Made by a program: the position numbers and the translations under genes. Below the pieces are notes generated by a model. That model saw only the letters and a program-made list of their open reading frames with translations. It was not told the origin of the DNA and ran no database searches. Positions 26,853 to 35,662 of a DNA stretch of 64,000 nt are shown one piece after another. How positions within the stretch are numbered: position 1 is the stretch's first letter; each line of letters begins with the position of its first letter. This DNA comes from Desulfovibrio sp. GTDB taxonomy: Bacteria > Desulfobacterota > Desulfovibrionia > Desulfovibrionales > Desulfovibrionaceae. The stretch lies in the NCBI GenBank assembly GCA_022839785.1, contig JALHJW010000011.1, positions 29,782 through 93,781 of the forward strand. Direction: 5' to 3'.

Positions 26853-27425
26853 ATGGGCGTGATCAAGGAATTCGCCGAGGCCCTGAAGGGCCTCAAGAGC
26901 CTCATCGTGGGCCTGGGGATCACCGGCAAGGAGTTCGCCAAGCCCGGCGTCACGGTGCATTATCCGCGCAAGGTCGTGGCCGACAAGGATCTGGTGACCT
27001 ATCGCGGCCACATCGAGCTGGTCGGCTCCAAGAACGACCCGGCCATGCCGCCGTGCATCACCTGCCTGATGTGTCAGAGCGTCTGCCCCTCGGGCTGCAT
27101 CAAGATCATCAAGCATCCGCCGCCCAAGAAGGACCCGGCCGCGGACAAGAACGCCCCGCCGGAGGCCTACGCCTCGGGCCTGGAGCCCAAGACCAAGGCC
27201 GCGCCGCCGGCCAAGGAGAAGCCGGTCAAGACGCCCAAGGGATTCATCCTGGACTACAACTACTGCAGCCTCTGCGGGCTGTGCGTGCAGTCCTGCCCGG
27301 TGGATTCCCTGCGCTTCTCCACGGAGTTCTACATCGCCGATCCGAGCAAGAAGGCCTTCGTGTACGACCTGATGGCCCGCCTCAAGGCCCAGGCCGGGAC
27401 CGCCACAGCCAAGGAGAAGGAATGA
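26853..27425 (+). CDS. nuoI: Complex I subunit I (two [4Fe-4S] clusters)
   Basis: 190 aa. Two ferredoxin motifs, CITCLMCQSVCPSGC and CSLCGLCVQSCP, would bind clusters N6a and N6b. Between them lies an unusually long Pro/Lys/Ala-rich insert (about residues 90-125, 'KKDPAADKNAPPEAYASG'). Since NuoE/F/G are absent, these clusters would be the entry point for electrons, plausibly from ferredoxin. Confidence 0.94.
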   Translation: MGVIKEFAEALKGLKSLIVGLGITGKEFAKPGVTVHYPRKVVADKDLVTYRGHIELVGSKNDPAMPPCITCLMCQSVCPSGCIKIIKHPPPKKDPAADKNAPPEAYASGLEPKTKAAPPAKEKPVKTPKGFILDYNYCSLCGLCVQSCPVDSLRFSTEFYIADPSKKAFVYDLMARLKAQAGTATAKEKE

Positions 27426-27937
27426 TGGAAAACGCGGCCAAGGCCCTCTTCGCCTTCTATTGCCTGGCCATCGCGGTCGGGGCCATCGGGGCGGTGCGCG
27501 CGGAGAACCTCGTGCGCGCCCTGGTCGGTCTGATCCTCGCCCTGTTCGGCGTGGCCGGCATGTACCTGTTGCTCGACACGCCCCTCCTGGCGCTCATGCA
27601 GCTCCTGATCTACGCGGGCGCGGTGGTGGTGCTGGTCTTCTTCGCCATCATGCTCACCCGCACCTCGGACGGCTTCGACGAAGCCAGGCCGCGGCCCATG
27701 CGCGCCTACCTCTTCGCCCTGCTGGCCGCGGCCGTCCCGGGGCTTATCCTGGCCTGGACCGTCACCCGCCACCCCGTGCCTTCCGAGGCCAAGCCCGCCG
27801 CGGTGGGCGTGGCCCTGCTCGGCAAGGGCCTCCTGGAGAACTACGTCCTGGCCTTCGAGCTGATCTCCGTGGTCCTGCTCGTGGCCATGTCCGGAGCGGT
27901 CGTCCTGGCCTTCAGGCACAAGGGAGGCGGCAAATGA
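27422..27937 (+). CDS. nuoJ: Complex I subunit J
   Basis: 171 aa, five predicted transmembrane helices with 'LIYAGAVVVLVFFAIML', the conserved NuoJ helix 3 carrying the pi-bulge. ATG at 27422 overlaps the nuoI stop; a second ATG at 27425 is equally possible given AAGGAG at 27411-27416. The stop overlaps nuoK. Confidence 0.94.
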   Translation: MMENAAKALFAFYCLAIAVGAIGAVRAENLVRALVGLILALFGVAGMYLLLDTPLLALMQLLIYAGAVVVLVFFAIMLTRTSDGFDEARPRPMRAYLFALLAAAVPGLILAWTVTRHPVPSEAKPAAVGVALLGKGLLENYVLAFELISVVLLVAMSGAVVLAFRHKGGGK

Positions 27938-28242
27938 ATCCTCTGGTCCTCTACCAGGCCGTGGCCATCTTCCTGCTCTGCGTGGGACTCTACGGCCTGG
28001 CCTACCGCAAGACCTTCGTCGGCATGCTCATCTGCGTCGAGCTGATGCTCAACGGCGCGGGACTCTCCATCGTGGCCGCGGCGCAGCTCACGGCGGCGGA
28101 TTCCGCCCTGGGGCAGCTGGCCGCCCTCCTGGTCATGGGTCTGGCGGCGGCGGAAGCCACCCTGGTCCTGGCCATCCTCATCGTGGTCGCCCGCCGTTTC
28201 GGCCGGACCGACCAGGACACCGTCGCGGAACTGAGGGGGTAG
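27934..28242 (+). CDS. nuoK: Complex I subunit K
   Basis: 102 aa, three transmembrane helices. 'MLICVELMLNGAGL' carries the conserved Glu of helix 2, and 'GLAAAEATLVLAILI' the second Glu. These form part of the proton pathway next to the antiporter subunits. Size and order are as in other nuo operons. Confidence 0.95.
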   Translation: MNPLVLYQAVAIFLLCVGLYGLAYRKTFVGMLICVELMLNGAGLSIVAAAQLTAADSALGQLAALLVMGLAAAEATLVLAILIVVARRFGRTDQDTVAELRG

Positions 28243-28246
28243 GGCC

Positions 28247-29728
28247 GTGCAGATCGAATCGATACGCATCCTCGGACCCTTGTTCATCACCCTGATCGCG
28301 CCCTTCCTGATCTATATGCTCAGGCGCGACGAGAACCAGCGCGAGGCGGTCTCCTTCACGGCCGCTGGCGCGGCCTTCGCCATCGTCTTCTCCCTGGTCC
28401 CGGCAGTGCTCGACGGCACGATCTGGACCTACACCCTGTTCACGATCCTGCCAGGCGTGACCGTGAAGTTCGTGGTGGACGGGCTCTCCTGCGTCTTCGC
28501 GCTCATCGCCACCTTCCTGTGGATGCTCGTGACCCTCTACAACATCGGCTACATGCGGGGACTGAACGAGCACGCCCAGACGCGCTACTACTTCTGCTTC
28601 GCCGTGGCCATCTTCGGCGCGGTGGGCGTGGCCTTCTCGGGCAACGTCTTCACCCTGTACCTGTTCTACGAGGTGATCACGGTCTTCACCTACCACCTCG
28701 TCGCGCACCACCAGGACGAGGACGCCTACACCGGAGCGCGCAAGTATCTGGTCTACCTGATGGGCACCTCCAAGCTCTTCCTGCTGCCCGCCATGGTCCT
28801 GACCTACGTGCTCTGCGGCACCCTGGACTTCCACCTGGGCGACGTGGTGACCGGCATGCCCTTCCCCTGGAAGGAGCAGCCCGGCCTCGTGACCCTGACC
28901 TACATCCTGTACATCGCGGGCTTGGCCAAGGCGGCCCTGATGCCCTTCCACAACTGGCTGCCCTCGGCCATGGTCGCGCCCACCCCGGTCTCGGCGCTGC
29001 TGCACGCGGTGGCGGTCGTGAAGGCGGGCGTCTTCTGCGTCGCCCGCGTGGTCCTCTCCGGCTTCGGCCTGACGATCATGGACGGCCTGAACCTCGGACT
29101 GCCCACGGCCTACCTCGCGGCCTTCACCATCGTGGTGGCCTCGATCATCGCCCTGACCAAGGACGACCTGAAGGCCCGGCTGGCCTACTCCACGGTCTCC
29201 CAGCTCTCGTACGTGGTCATCGGCGTGTGCATGCTCACCCCCATGGCCGTGCAGGGCGGCGTGATGCACATCGCCCACCACGCCTTCTCCAAGATCACCC
29301 TCTTCATGGGCGCGGGCGCCATCTACGTGGCCGCCCACCTCAAGAAGATCAGCCTCATGGACGGCCTGGGACGCCGCATGCCGATCACCTTCACGGCCTT
29401 TTCCGTGGCCGCCCTGTCCATGATCGGCGTGCCCTTCGTCTGCGGCTTCGTGACCAAGTGGTACTTGGTGAACGGGGCCATCCAGGCCAAACAGGTGGTG
29501 CTCGTCATCGCCCTGCTGGGCTCGACCATCCTCAACGCCTCGTACTTCGGCCCGATCATCTACCGGGCCTTCTTCAAGCCCGCGGCCGAGGGCTCGCATC
29601 TGGAGCACTACAGCGAACCGGCCCCGGCCCTGGTGATCCCACTGGTCATCACCTCGATCATCTCGGTGGTCCTTGGCATCTATCCCGAGGCCTTCCTCGG
29701 GTTCGTGCGCACCTTCGGCGGATACTAG
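28247..29728 (+). CDS. Mrp/NuoL-type antiporter subunit (MrpD-like), first copy
   Basis: 493 aa, about 14 transmembrane helices of the proton-antiporter family. Key residues are kept: Glu142 in 'LFYEVITVF' (TM5), Lys228 in 'GLAKAALMPFHNWLP' (TM7), Lys259 in 'AVAVVKAG', and a Lys in 'GFVTKWYL' near TM12. It occupies the place of nuoL but lacks the long C-terminal lateral helix of NuoL. GTG start 4 bases after nuoK. It is best seen as a monovalent cation/H+ antiporter subunit D-type protein built into this complex. Confidence 0.85.
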   Translation: MQIESIRILGPLFITLIAPFLIYMLRRDENQREAVSFTAAGAAFAIVFSLVPAVLDGTIWTYTLFTILPGVTVKFVVDGLSCVFALIATFLWMLVTLYNIGYMRGLNEHAQTRYYFCFAVAIFGAVGVAFSGNVFTLYLFYEVITVFTYHLVAHHQDEDAYTGARKYLVYLMGTSKLFLLPAMVLTYVLCGTLDFHLGDVVTGMPFPWKEQPGLVTLTYILYIAGLAKAALMPFHNWLPSAMVAPTPVSALLHAVAVVKAGVFCVARVVLSGFGLTIMDGLNLGLPTAYLAAFTIVVASIIALTKDDLKARLAYSTVSQLSYVVIGVCMLTPMAVQGGVMHIAHHAFSKITLFMGAGAIYVAAHLKKISLMDGLGRRMPITFTAFSVAALSMIGVPFVCGFVTKWYLVNGAIQAKQVVLVIALLGSTILNASYFGPIIYRAFFKPAAEGSHLEHYSEPAPALVIPLVITSIISVVLGIYPEAFLGFVRTFGGY

Positions 29729-29744
29729 AAGGGGAGGAAGAACG

Positions 29745-29999
29745 ATGAGCGGATTCGGCAGGCTCGTGGCGCAGCTTCGCGCCATGTCGGGGCTCTGGCG
29801 CAGCCTGTTCCTGGCGGGACTGGCCGGGCTGGTGGCCCTGAACGTCTTCATCCACCCCCACCATCCGCACGTGGAGGCCGAGACCATGATCGGCTTCTGG
29901 CCGGTGTTCGGACTGGGCGTCGCGGTGGTCCTGGCCTTCGTGGCCAAGGTCGTGCTGGCAAACGTCCTCGACGTCTCGGAGGACTTCTATGACGAGTAG
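29745..29999 (+). CDS. Small two-helix membrane protein within the nuo operon
   Basis: 84 aa with two hydrophobic segments (about residues 19-35 and 48-68) separated by a His-rich loop ('IHPHHPHVEAE'). I do not recognise it as a standard Nuo subunit. It lies between two antiporter-type genes, has GGGGAGG before its ATG and overlaps the next gene by 11 bases, so it is almost certainly expressed with the complex. It may be an accessory subunit like the small Mrp proteins; that is inference. Confidence 0.75.
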   Translation: MSGFGRLVAQLRAMSGLWRSLFLAGLAGLVALNVFIHPHHPHVEAETMIGFWPVFGLGVAVVLAFVAKVVLANVLDVSEDFYDE

Positions 30000-31788
30000 C
30001 TTCTACCATCCGACCGCGGCCTTCATCGCCATGGCCGCGGCCATACCGTTCTTTCCGAACCGCCTCTACCAGGCCTGGCGCTGGATACTTCCGGTGCCCG
30101 CCATCCTGGCCATCTGGGCGGTCTTCACCATGCAGCCGCAGGCCCACGCCTTCATGCACTGGATGGGCTTCACCCTCAACGTGGGCCGGGTGGACGCGCT
30201 CTCCCTGGTCTTCGCCAACGTCTTCGCCGTGCAGGCGTTGCTGGGCTTCGTCTACGCCCTGCACTACGAGGACAAACGGCAGCACATCTTCGCGGCGCTC
30301 TACGTGGGCGGCGCCTTCGGCTGCGTGTTCGCGGGCGACTACCTGACGCTCTTCGCCTTCTGGGAGCTGCAGAGCATCGCCTCGACCATGATGATCCTCA
30401 TCAACTCCAAAAACAATTCCAAGGCCACGCGCGCGGGCTTCGCCTACTTCCTGGTGCACACCTTCGGCGGCCTGCTCATGCTCGGCGGCATGCTCCTGCG
30501 CTACAAGGCCCTGGGCACCTTCGCCTTCACGGCCGTGGAGCCCGCGGCCATGCAGTACTTCGACTGGCTGATCCTCTTCGGCTTCGGCGTCAACGCGGCC
30601 TTCATCGGCCTGCACGCCTGGCTGCCCGACGCCTACCCCGAGGCCACCATCCCGGGCGCGGTGTTCATGAGCGCCTTCACCACCAAGACGGCGGTGTACG
30701 TCCTGGCCCGCGCCTTCGCCGGGGTCGAGTTCCTGGCCTGGATGGGCGTGGCCATGTCGCTTTACGGCGTCATCTACGCGACCATGGAGAACAACGCCCG
30801 CCGCATCCTCTCCTACCACATCGTCTCCCAGGTGGGATACATGGTGGCGGGCATCGGCATCGGCACGGCCATGACGATCAACGGCGCATGCGCCCACGCC
30901 TACGCCCACATCCTGTACAAGGGCCTGCTCTTCATGAGCGTGGGCGCGATCCTCTACTCCACGGGCACGGCCAAGCTCACCGAACTGGGCGGCCTGGCGG
31001 CGCGCATCCCCTGGGTCATGGTCTGCTACCTCGTGGCGGGCCTCTCGATCTCGGGCATGCCGGTCTTCAACGGCTTCGTCTCCAAGACCATGACCATCGC
31101 CGGGGCCTTCGCGGACCACCGGCCCATCATCGGCATGCTGCTCGAAGTCTCCGCGGTGGGCACGTTCCTCTCCGTGGGCATCAAGCTGCCGTACTTCGCC
31201 TTCTTCGGCGGCAAGCCCGACGACCTGACGCGGCCCCTGAAGCCGATCCCCTGGAACATGTATCTGGCCATGTTCGGCGGGGCGGCCATGTGCATCGCAC
31301 AGGGCGTCGCGCCGGAGATCCTCTACCGCTACCTGCCGCAACCGGCCATCGCGGCCGAGTACCACGCCTGGAGCGAGTGGAGCGTGCTGCAAGCCCTGAT
31401 GCTGCTCGGCTTCACCGGCCTGGCCTTCTACCTCCTGCGCCAGCTCATGAAGCCGCACGCGCAGCGCAACATCGACTTCGAGCTGCTCTACCGGCTCATC
31501 GGCCGCGGCGTGCTGGCCCTGGTCTGCATGCCCATCGCCTGGCTCGATACGATTTGGACCGAGGTCTACAAGATCGTCGGTCTGCGCTCGCTGCTGGGCG
31601 GCGGCAGGCTGACGGCCTGGTTCGACGTCAAGGCCATCGACGGCGTCGTCGACGGCACGGCCTACACCACGCGCAGCGTGGGCGGCAGGACCGCGGCCGG
31701 GCAGACGGGACGGCTCGGCGACTATCTCGGACTGGCGGCAGCCCTGGCCTTCGCGGCCCTGGCCATCGTGTTCTACGCCATACGCTAG
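29989..31788 (+). CDS. Na+/H+ antiporter subunit D-like / NuoL-position subunit, second copy
   Basis: 599 aa, antiporter family plus a C-terminal extension of about 120 residues with an amphipathic stretch ('WFDVKAIDGVVDGTAY', 'QTGRLGDYLG') and a final helix, as in the lateral-helix end of NuoL. Glu126 is present in 'FAFWELQSI' (TM5) and Lys233 in 'SAFTTKTAVYVL', but the TM7 Lys is replaced by Asn202 in 'GVNAAFIGLHAWLP'. It overlaps the 84-aa gene and is followed by nuoM after 16 bases. I assign it to the same complex; a separate Mrp-like role is possible. Confidence 0.83.
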   Translation: MTSSFYHPTAAFIAMAAAIPFFPNRLYQAWRWILPVPAILAIWAVFTMQPQAHAFMHWMGFTLNVGRVDALSLVFANVFAVQALLGFVYALHYEDKRQHIFAALYVGGAFGCVFAGDYLTLFAFWELQSIASTMMILINSKNNSKATRAGFAYFLVHTFGGLLMLGGMLLRYKALGTFAFTAVEPAAMQYFDWLILFGFGVNAAFIGLHAWLPDAYPEATIPGAVFMSAFTTKTAVYVLARAFAGVEFLAWMGVAMSLYGVIYATMENNARRILSYHIVSQVGYMVAGIGIGTAMTINGACAHAYAHILYKGLLFMSVGAILYSTGTAKLTELGGLAARIPWVMVCYLVAGLSISGMPVFNGFVSKTMTIAGAFADHRPIIGMLLEVSAVGTFLSVGIKLPYFAFFGGKPDDLTRPLKPIPWNMYLAMFGGAAMCIAQGVAPEILYRYLPQPAIAAEYHAWSEWSVLQALMLLGFTGLAFYLLRQLMKPHAQRNIDFELLYRLIGRGVLALVCMPIAWLDTIWTEVYKIVGLRSLLGGGRLTAWFDVKAIDGVVDGTAYTTRSVGGRTAAGQTGRLGDYLGLAAALAFAALAIVFYAIR

Positions 31789-31804
31789 CGCAAGGGAGCA
31801 AGCG

Positions 31805-33379
31805 ATGATCGACCCCGGCTACCCCGTGCTCACAGCCTTGATCTTCTTCCCCGTGCTGGCCGCGGCAGTGGTGATGTGCGTCCGCAACGACGGCGTGGCC
31901 CGGACGCTGACGCTCTGGGCCTCGGGCATCGAATGCGTGCTCGCCATCCCCCTGCTGCGGGACTTCCATGTCGAGAACGTGGCCTTCCAGTTCGTCGAGC
32001 GCATGGAGTGGGTGCCGAGCCTCGGCCTCTCCTACTATCTCGGCGTGGACGGCCTGTCTCTGCTCATGGTCCTGCTCACGGTGGCCATCCTGCCCCTGTG
32101 CGTGCTCTGCTCCTGGACCTACATCAAGCAGCGGGCCAAGGAATTCAACATCTGCCTCCTGCTCATGACCTCGGCCTGCGTGGGCGTCTTCTGCGCCCTG
32201 GACTTCGTGCTCTTCTACGTCTTCTGGGAGGCGATGCTGGTGCCCATGTACCTGCTCATCGCCATCTGGGGCGGTCCCCGGCGTAAATATGCCTCGCTCA
32301 AGTTCTTCCTCTACACCCTGGCGGGCTCCACCATGCTCCTCGTGGCCATGGTCGCCTTCGCCAAGGTGGGCGGGACCTTCTCCATCCCCGACCTGATGCA
32401 GATCGAGTTCTCCGAGCGCTTCCAGTTCTGGGCCTTCCTGGCCATGGCCCTGGCCTTCGCCATCAAGGTTCCCATGTTCCCGTTCCACACCTGGCTGCCC
32501 GCGGCGCACGTCGAGGCCCCCTCGGCCGGCTCCGTGATCCTGGCCTCGGTCCTCATCAAGATGGGCGCGTACGGCTTCCTGCGCTTCTGCATGACCCTCA
32601 CGCCCGTCGCCATGGCCCAGTTCACGCCGCTCTTCATCGCCCTGTCCGTGGCGGGCATCCTCTACGGCGGCCTGATCTGCCTCGGCCAGACCGACATCAA
32701 GAAGCTCATCGCCTACTCCTCGGTGGCGCACATGGGCTTCTGCACCCTGGGCATCTTCGTCTACACGTTGCGTGGCGTGGAAGGCGCGCTGATGGTCATG
32801 CTCAACCACGGCATCGTCACCGGCGGCCTGTTTATCATGATCGGCGCGATCTACGAACGCAGCCACAGCCGGGAGATTTCCGAGAACCAGGGCATGGGCA
32901 AGTACCTGCCCGCGTTCATGGGCTTCTTCGGGCTCTTCTCCTTGTCCTCCCTTGGCTTCCCGGGGCTGAACAGCTTCGTGGGCGAGGCCCTGGTGCTCTT
33001 CGGGGCCTTCGGGGCGGACTGGCGCATCGGTTTGCTCACCATCCCCGGCGCCATGCTCGGCGCGGCCTACATGCTCAGGCTCCTGCAGCGCATGGCCTAT
33101 GCGCCCATCGGCCAGACCCCCTCGCCCAAGGGCAAGGGATGGGCCGACCTCTCCCTGCGCGAATGGGTCTACCTGACCCCGCTCGCCATCTTCACCATCG
33201 TCCTCGGCTTGGCTCCGGGCTTGGCCCTGCGCGTGGTCGAACCCTCGGTCAAGCATCTGCTGACGAACTTCGCCAAGCGGCAGAGCGTGGAGAGCGTTCT
33301 GGTGGACCAGGGCTTCAGGTCCCCTCCGTCCCTCTTCGGCAACGCACACGCCACTGAAACCCAAAGGAGCGCGCAGTGA
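31805..33379 (+). CDS. nuoM: Complex I antiporter subunit M
   Basis: 524 aa, about 14 transmembrane helices. NuoM traits: 'LGVDGLSLLMVLLT', Glu in 'FWEAMLVPMYLL' (TM5), Lys in 'FAIKVPMFPFHTWLPAAHVEAPS' (TM7) and 'LIKMGAYGFLRF' (TM8). Length is normal. The C-terminus carries about 25 extra residues ending 'HATETQRSAQ'. The stop overlaps the GTG start of nuoN (GTGA). Confidence 0.94.
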   Translation: MIDPGYPVLTALIFFPVLAAAVVMCVRNDGVARTLTLWASGIECVLAIPLLRDFHVENVAFQFVERMEWVPSLGLSYYLGVDGLSLLMVLLTVAILPLCVLCSWTYIKQRAKEFNICLLLMTSACVGVFCALDFVLFYVFWEAMLVPMYLLIAIWGGPRRKYASLKFFLYTLAGSTMLLVAMVAFAKVGGTFSIPDLMQIEFSERFQFWAFLAMALAFAIKVPMFPFHTWLPAAHVEAPSAGSVILASVLIKMGAYGFLRFCMTLTPVAMAQFTPLFIALSVAGILYGGLICLGQTDIKKLIAYSSVAHMGFCTLGIFVYTLRGVEGALMVMLNHGIVTGGLFIMIGAIYERSHSREISENQGMGKYLPAFMGFFGLFSLSSLGFPGLNSFVGEALVLFGAFGADWRIGLLTIPGAMLGAAYMLRLLQRMAYAPIGQTPSPKGKGWADLSLREWVYLTPLAIFTIVLGLAPGLALRVVEPSVKHLLTNFAKRQSVESVLVDQGFRSPPSLFGNAHATETQRSAQ

Positions 33380-34806
33380 AATTCGATCTCTTCCGCCTCC
33401 TCCCGGAGCTGTACCAGCTCCTTCTGGTGCTCGGCCTCTTCGTGCAGACCTGCGCGGGCCGGGAGCAGCAGCGCGAGGCAGGTTGGGTTCCCGCGGCAGC
33501 GGGCTTCGGCCTGCTCGTGGGCCTGGCCTCCGTGATCCTGCCGGACGGCGCGGCCACGGAGTTCTTCTGGGGCGCCTACCGCGTCGACGCGCTCTCCCAG
33601 TTCTTCAAGCTGGCCATCGCCATGGGCTTCTTCGTGGCCGTGCTCAACGGCTGGCGCAAGGGTCCCCTGGACGACGACAAGCGGGCGGACTACCTCTTCT
33701 TCCTCGCCCTTTCGGCCTGGGGCCTGATGCTCCTGGCCTCCAGCGTGGAGCTGATCACCGCCTACGTGGCCCTGGAAGTCTCGTCCTACAGCCTGTTCGC
33801 CGTGGTGCCCCTGCGCGCCAAGGAACGCAGCGCGGCCGAGGCGGGCATCAAGTACATCCTCTTCGGCGCGGCGGCCACGGCCATCTCGCTCTACGGACTC
33901 TCCTACGTCATCGCCGGACAGCACACGACCTACATCGCCGAACTCGCCACCCGCACCTGGAGCTTCGAGGCCACGCCTTTGGCCTGCATCGGCCTCGCGT
34001 TGTTCCTGTGCGGCTTCTTCTACAAGCTGGCGCTCTTCCCGTTTCACTTCTGGGCGCCTGACGTCTACGACGGTGCGAGCAACGAGACCGCCGCCTTCGT
34101 GGCCACCCTGCCCAAGCTGGGCGCGGTGGTCATCCTGGTGCGCATGGCCGCGCTGATCACGCCGGGGCTGGAGGTCACCACCTTCATCGCCCTGCTGGGC
34201 GCGCTCTCCATGACCGTGGGCAACCTGGCCGCCCTGGCCCAGACGGACCTGAAGCGCATCCTGGGGTACTCCTCCGTGGCCCATGCGGGCTACGTGACCT
34301 TGGGACTGGTCGCGGGCACGGCGCAGGGACTGGCCGCGGCCACGTTCTACAGTCTGGTCTACGTGGTCATGAACCTGACCTGCTTCTGGGCCATCTGCCG
34401 CGTCTCGGGCGACGGCAGGAACCTGAAATTGGCGGACCTCGACGGTCTCGCCCGCCGCTCTCCGGCCCTCGCCCTGGTCCTGCTCGTGGCGGCCTTCGCC
34501 CTGGTGGGCCTGCCGCCCACCGGCGGCTTCACGGGCAAGCTCTACCTGCTCTCCGCGGCCTGGGACCGGGGCTACAACTGGCTGGTCATCGTCGCGGCCC
34601 TGAACACGGCCATCTCCATCTACTACTACCTGAACATGGTCAGGCACGCCTACACGCACGAGCCCGACGGCGCTCCGGCCGTCGCGGCGCATCCCTGCTC
34701 CCTGGCCATGGGAGGTCTGCTGGCCGCCTCGGTGCTGCTCCTGGGCGTGGCCCCGGGCAGCATCTTCGATCTCGCGCTGACCGCGAGCAAAGCTCTCCTG
34801 CCCTAG
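33376..34806 (+). CDS. nuoN: Complex I antiporter subunit N
   Basis: 476 aa, about 14 transmembrane helices. NuoN pattern: 'TAYVALEVSSYSLFAVV' with the TM5 Glu, 'FYKLALFPFHFWAPDVYDGA' with the TM7 Lys, and 'LKRILGYSSVAHAGY'. GTG start inside the nuoM stop. Last gene of the operon; two GC-rich stem-loops follow. Confidence 0.94.
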   Translation: MKFDLFRLLPELYQLLLVLGLFVQTCAGREQQREAGWVPAAAGFGLLVGLASVILPDGAATEFFWGAYRVDALSQFFKLAIAMGFFVAVLNGWRKGPLDDDKRADYLFFLALSAWGLMLLASSVELITAYVALEVSSYSLFAVVPLRAKERSAAEAGIKYILFGAAATAISLYGLSYVIAGQHTTYIAELATRTWSFEATPLACIGLALFLCGFFYKLALFPFHFWAPDVYDGASNETAAFVATLPKLGAVVILVRMAALITPGLEVTTFIALLGALSMTVGNLAALAQTDLKRILGYSSVAHAGYVTLGLVAGTAQGLAAATFYSLVYVVMNLTCFWAICRVSGDGRNLKLADLDGLARRSPALALVLLVAAFALVGLPPTGGFTGKLYLLSAAWDRGYNWLVIVAALNTAISIYYYLNMVRHAYTHEPDGAPAVAAHPCSLAMGGLLAASVLLLGVAPGSIFDLALTASKALLP

Positions 34807-34810
34807 TTCG

Positions 34811-34922
34811 CCGCGCGCCCCGGGAATCCCCCGGGGCGCGCGGCCTTCCCGCAGCCGTTCCCGGCCTTTCTGCATTCATGCGCGCGTCCTGCCGGGAACG
34901 GCGGACGCGCGCCGCTCGTTTT
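34811..34922 (+). terminator. Double stem-loop terminator of nuo operon
   Basis: First hairpin: 14-bp perfect stem (34811-34824 with 34830-34843), no T-run. Second: 10-bp stem (34880-34889 with 34903-34912) followed by CGCTCGTTTT. Together they probably end the transcript; the rest of the 302-base gap up to 35108 holds no recognisable gene or clear promoter. Confidence 0.65.
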
Positions 34923-35108
34923 GGCTATATGCGCCATGCGCAGATTGCGTGAAAATGATAACGTGTAGAGCGGGCGCGGCTCGCGGGCTACGTCTCTTTT
35001 TTCACGTGCGGGGAAAGTTCTTCCCTGGCGTGGACTGCCTTTGCTAGGTGGAGAACATCTAAAGAGGCACCCGGTCTTTCTTCACGGCCGTTTCGGCAAG
35101 GAGGAGCC

Positions 35109-35612
35109 ATGAGCAAGTACATGATCAAGACCGACAAGGATCGCTGCATCAGCTGCAAGGCCTGCGAGGTCCACTGCAAGGCCAAGAACCGCGTCCCTCC
35201 CGGAGCCAAGCTCGGTCTCCTGGTGACCGTGGGGCCCATCGAGAAGGAGGGCGAGCCCGCTTTCCTCAATCAATTCATGCCCTGCTTCCAGTGCGAGAAG
35301 CCCTGGTGCGTGGCGGCCTGCCCCACCGGCGCCATGAGCCGCCGCGAGAAGGACGGCATCGTCTTCGTGGAGCAGGACCTGTGCGTGGGCTGCAAGGCCT
35401 GCATCATGGCCTGCCCCTGGGAGATTCCCCAGTTCAACGAAGCCACCGGCACGGTGATCAAGTGCGACTTCTGCCGCGACCGCGTGGACGAAGGCCTGAA
35501 GCCCGCCTGCGTCACGGCCTGCACCTCGCACGCCCTGAACTTTCTGGAGCCCAACCTGGACAGCGCCGACGTGCGCAGGGCCTACGCGCTCAAGAAGTTC
35601 CTGAGCATCTAA
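35109..35612 (+). CDS. Four-cluster ferredoxin subunit, DmsB/PsrB-like
   Basis: 167 aa, no signal peptide. Four cysteine groups (CISCKACEVHC, CFQCEKPWCVAAC, CVGCKACIMAC, CDFC...CVTAC) match the electron-transfer subunit of molybdopterin oxidoreductases. No catalytic or membrane NrfD-type gene is adjacent, so its partner is unknown; the orphan molybdenum enzyme at 20796-22877 is one candidate within this window. GGAGG precedes the ATG. A GC-rich stem-loop (CCGGGCCGCC...GGCGGCCCGG, about 35622-35644) separates it from the next gene. Confidence 0.88.
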   Translation: MSKYMIKTDKDRCISCKACEVHCKAKNRVPPGAKLGLLVTVGPIEKEGEPAFLNQFMPCFQCEKPWCVAACPTGAMSRREKDGIVFVEQDLCVGCKACIMACPWEIPQFNEATGTVIKCDFCRDRVDEGLKPACVTACTSHALNFLEPNLDSADVRRAYALKKFLSI

Positions 35613-35662
35613 CGCCGCGCTCCCGGGCCGCCCTGGGCGGCCCGGAGGCGAGCGGGGGGACC

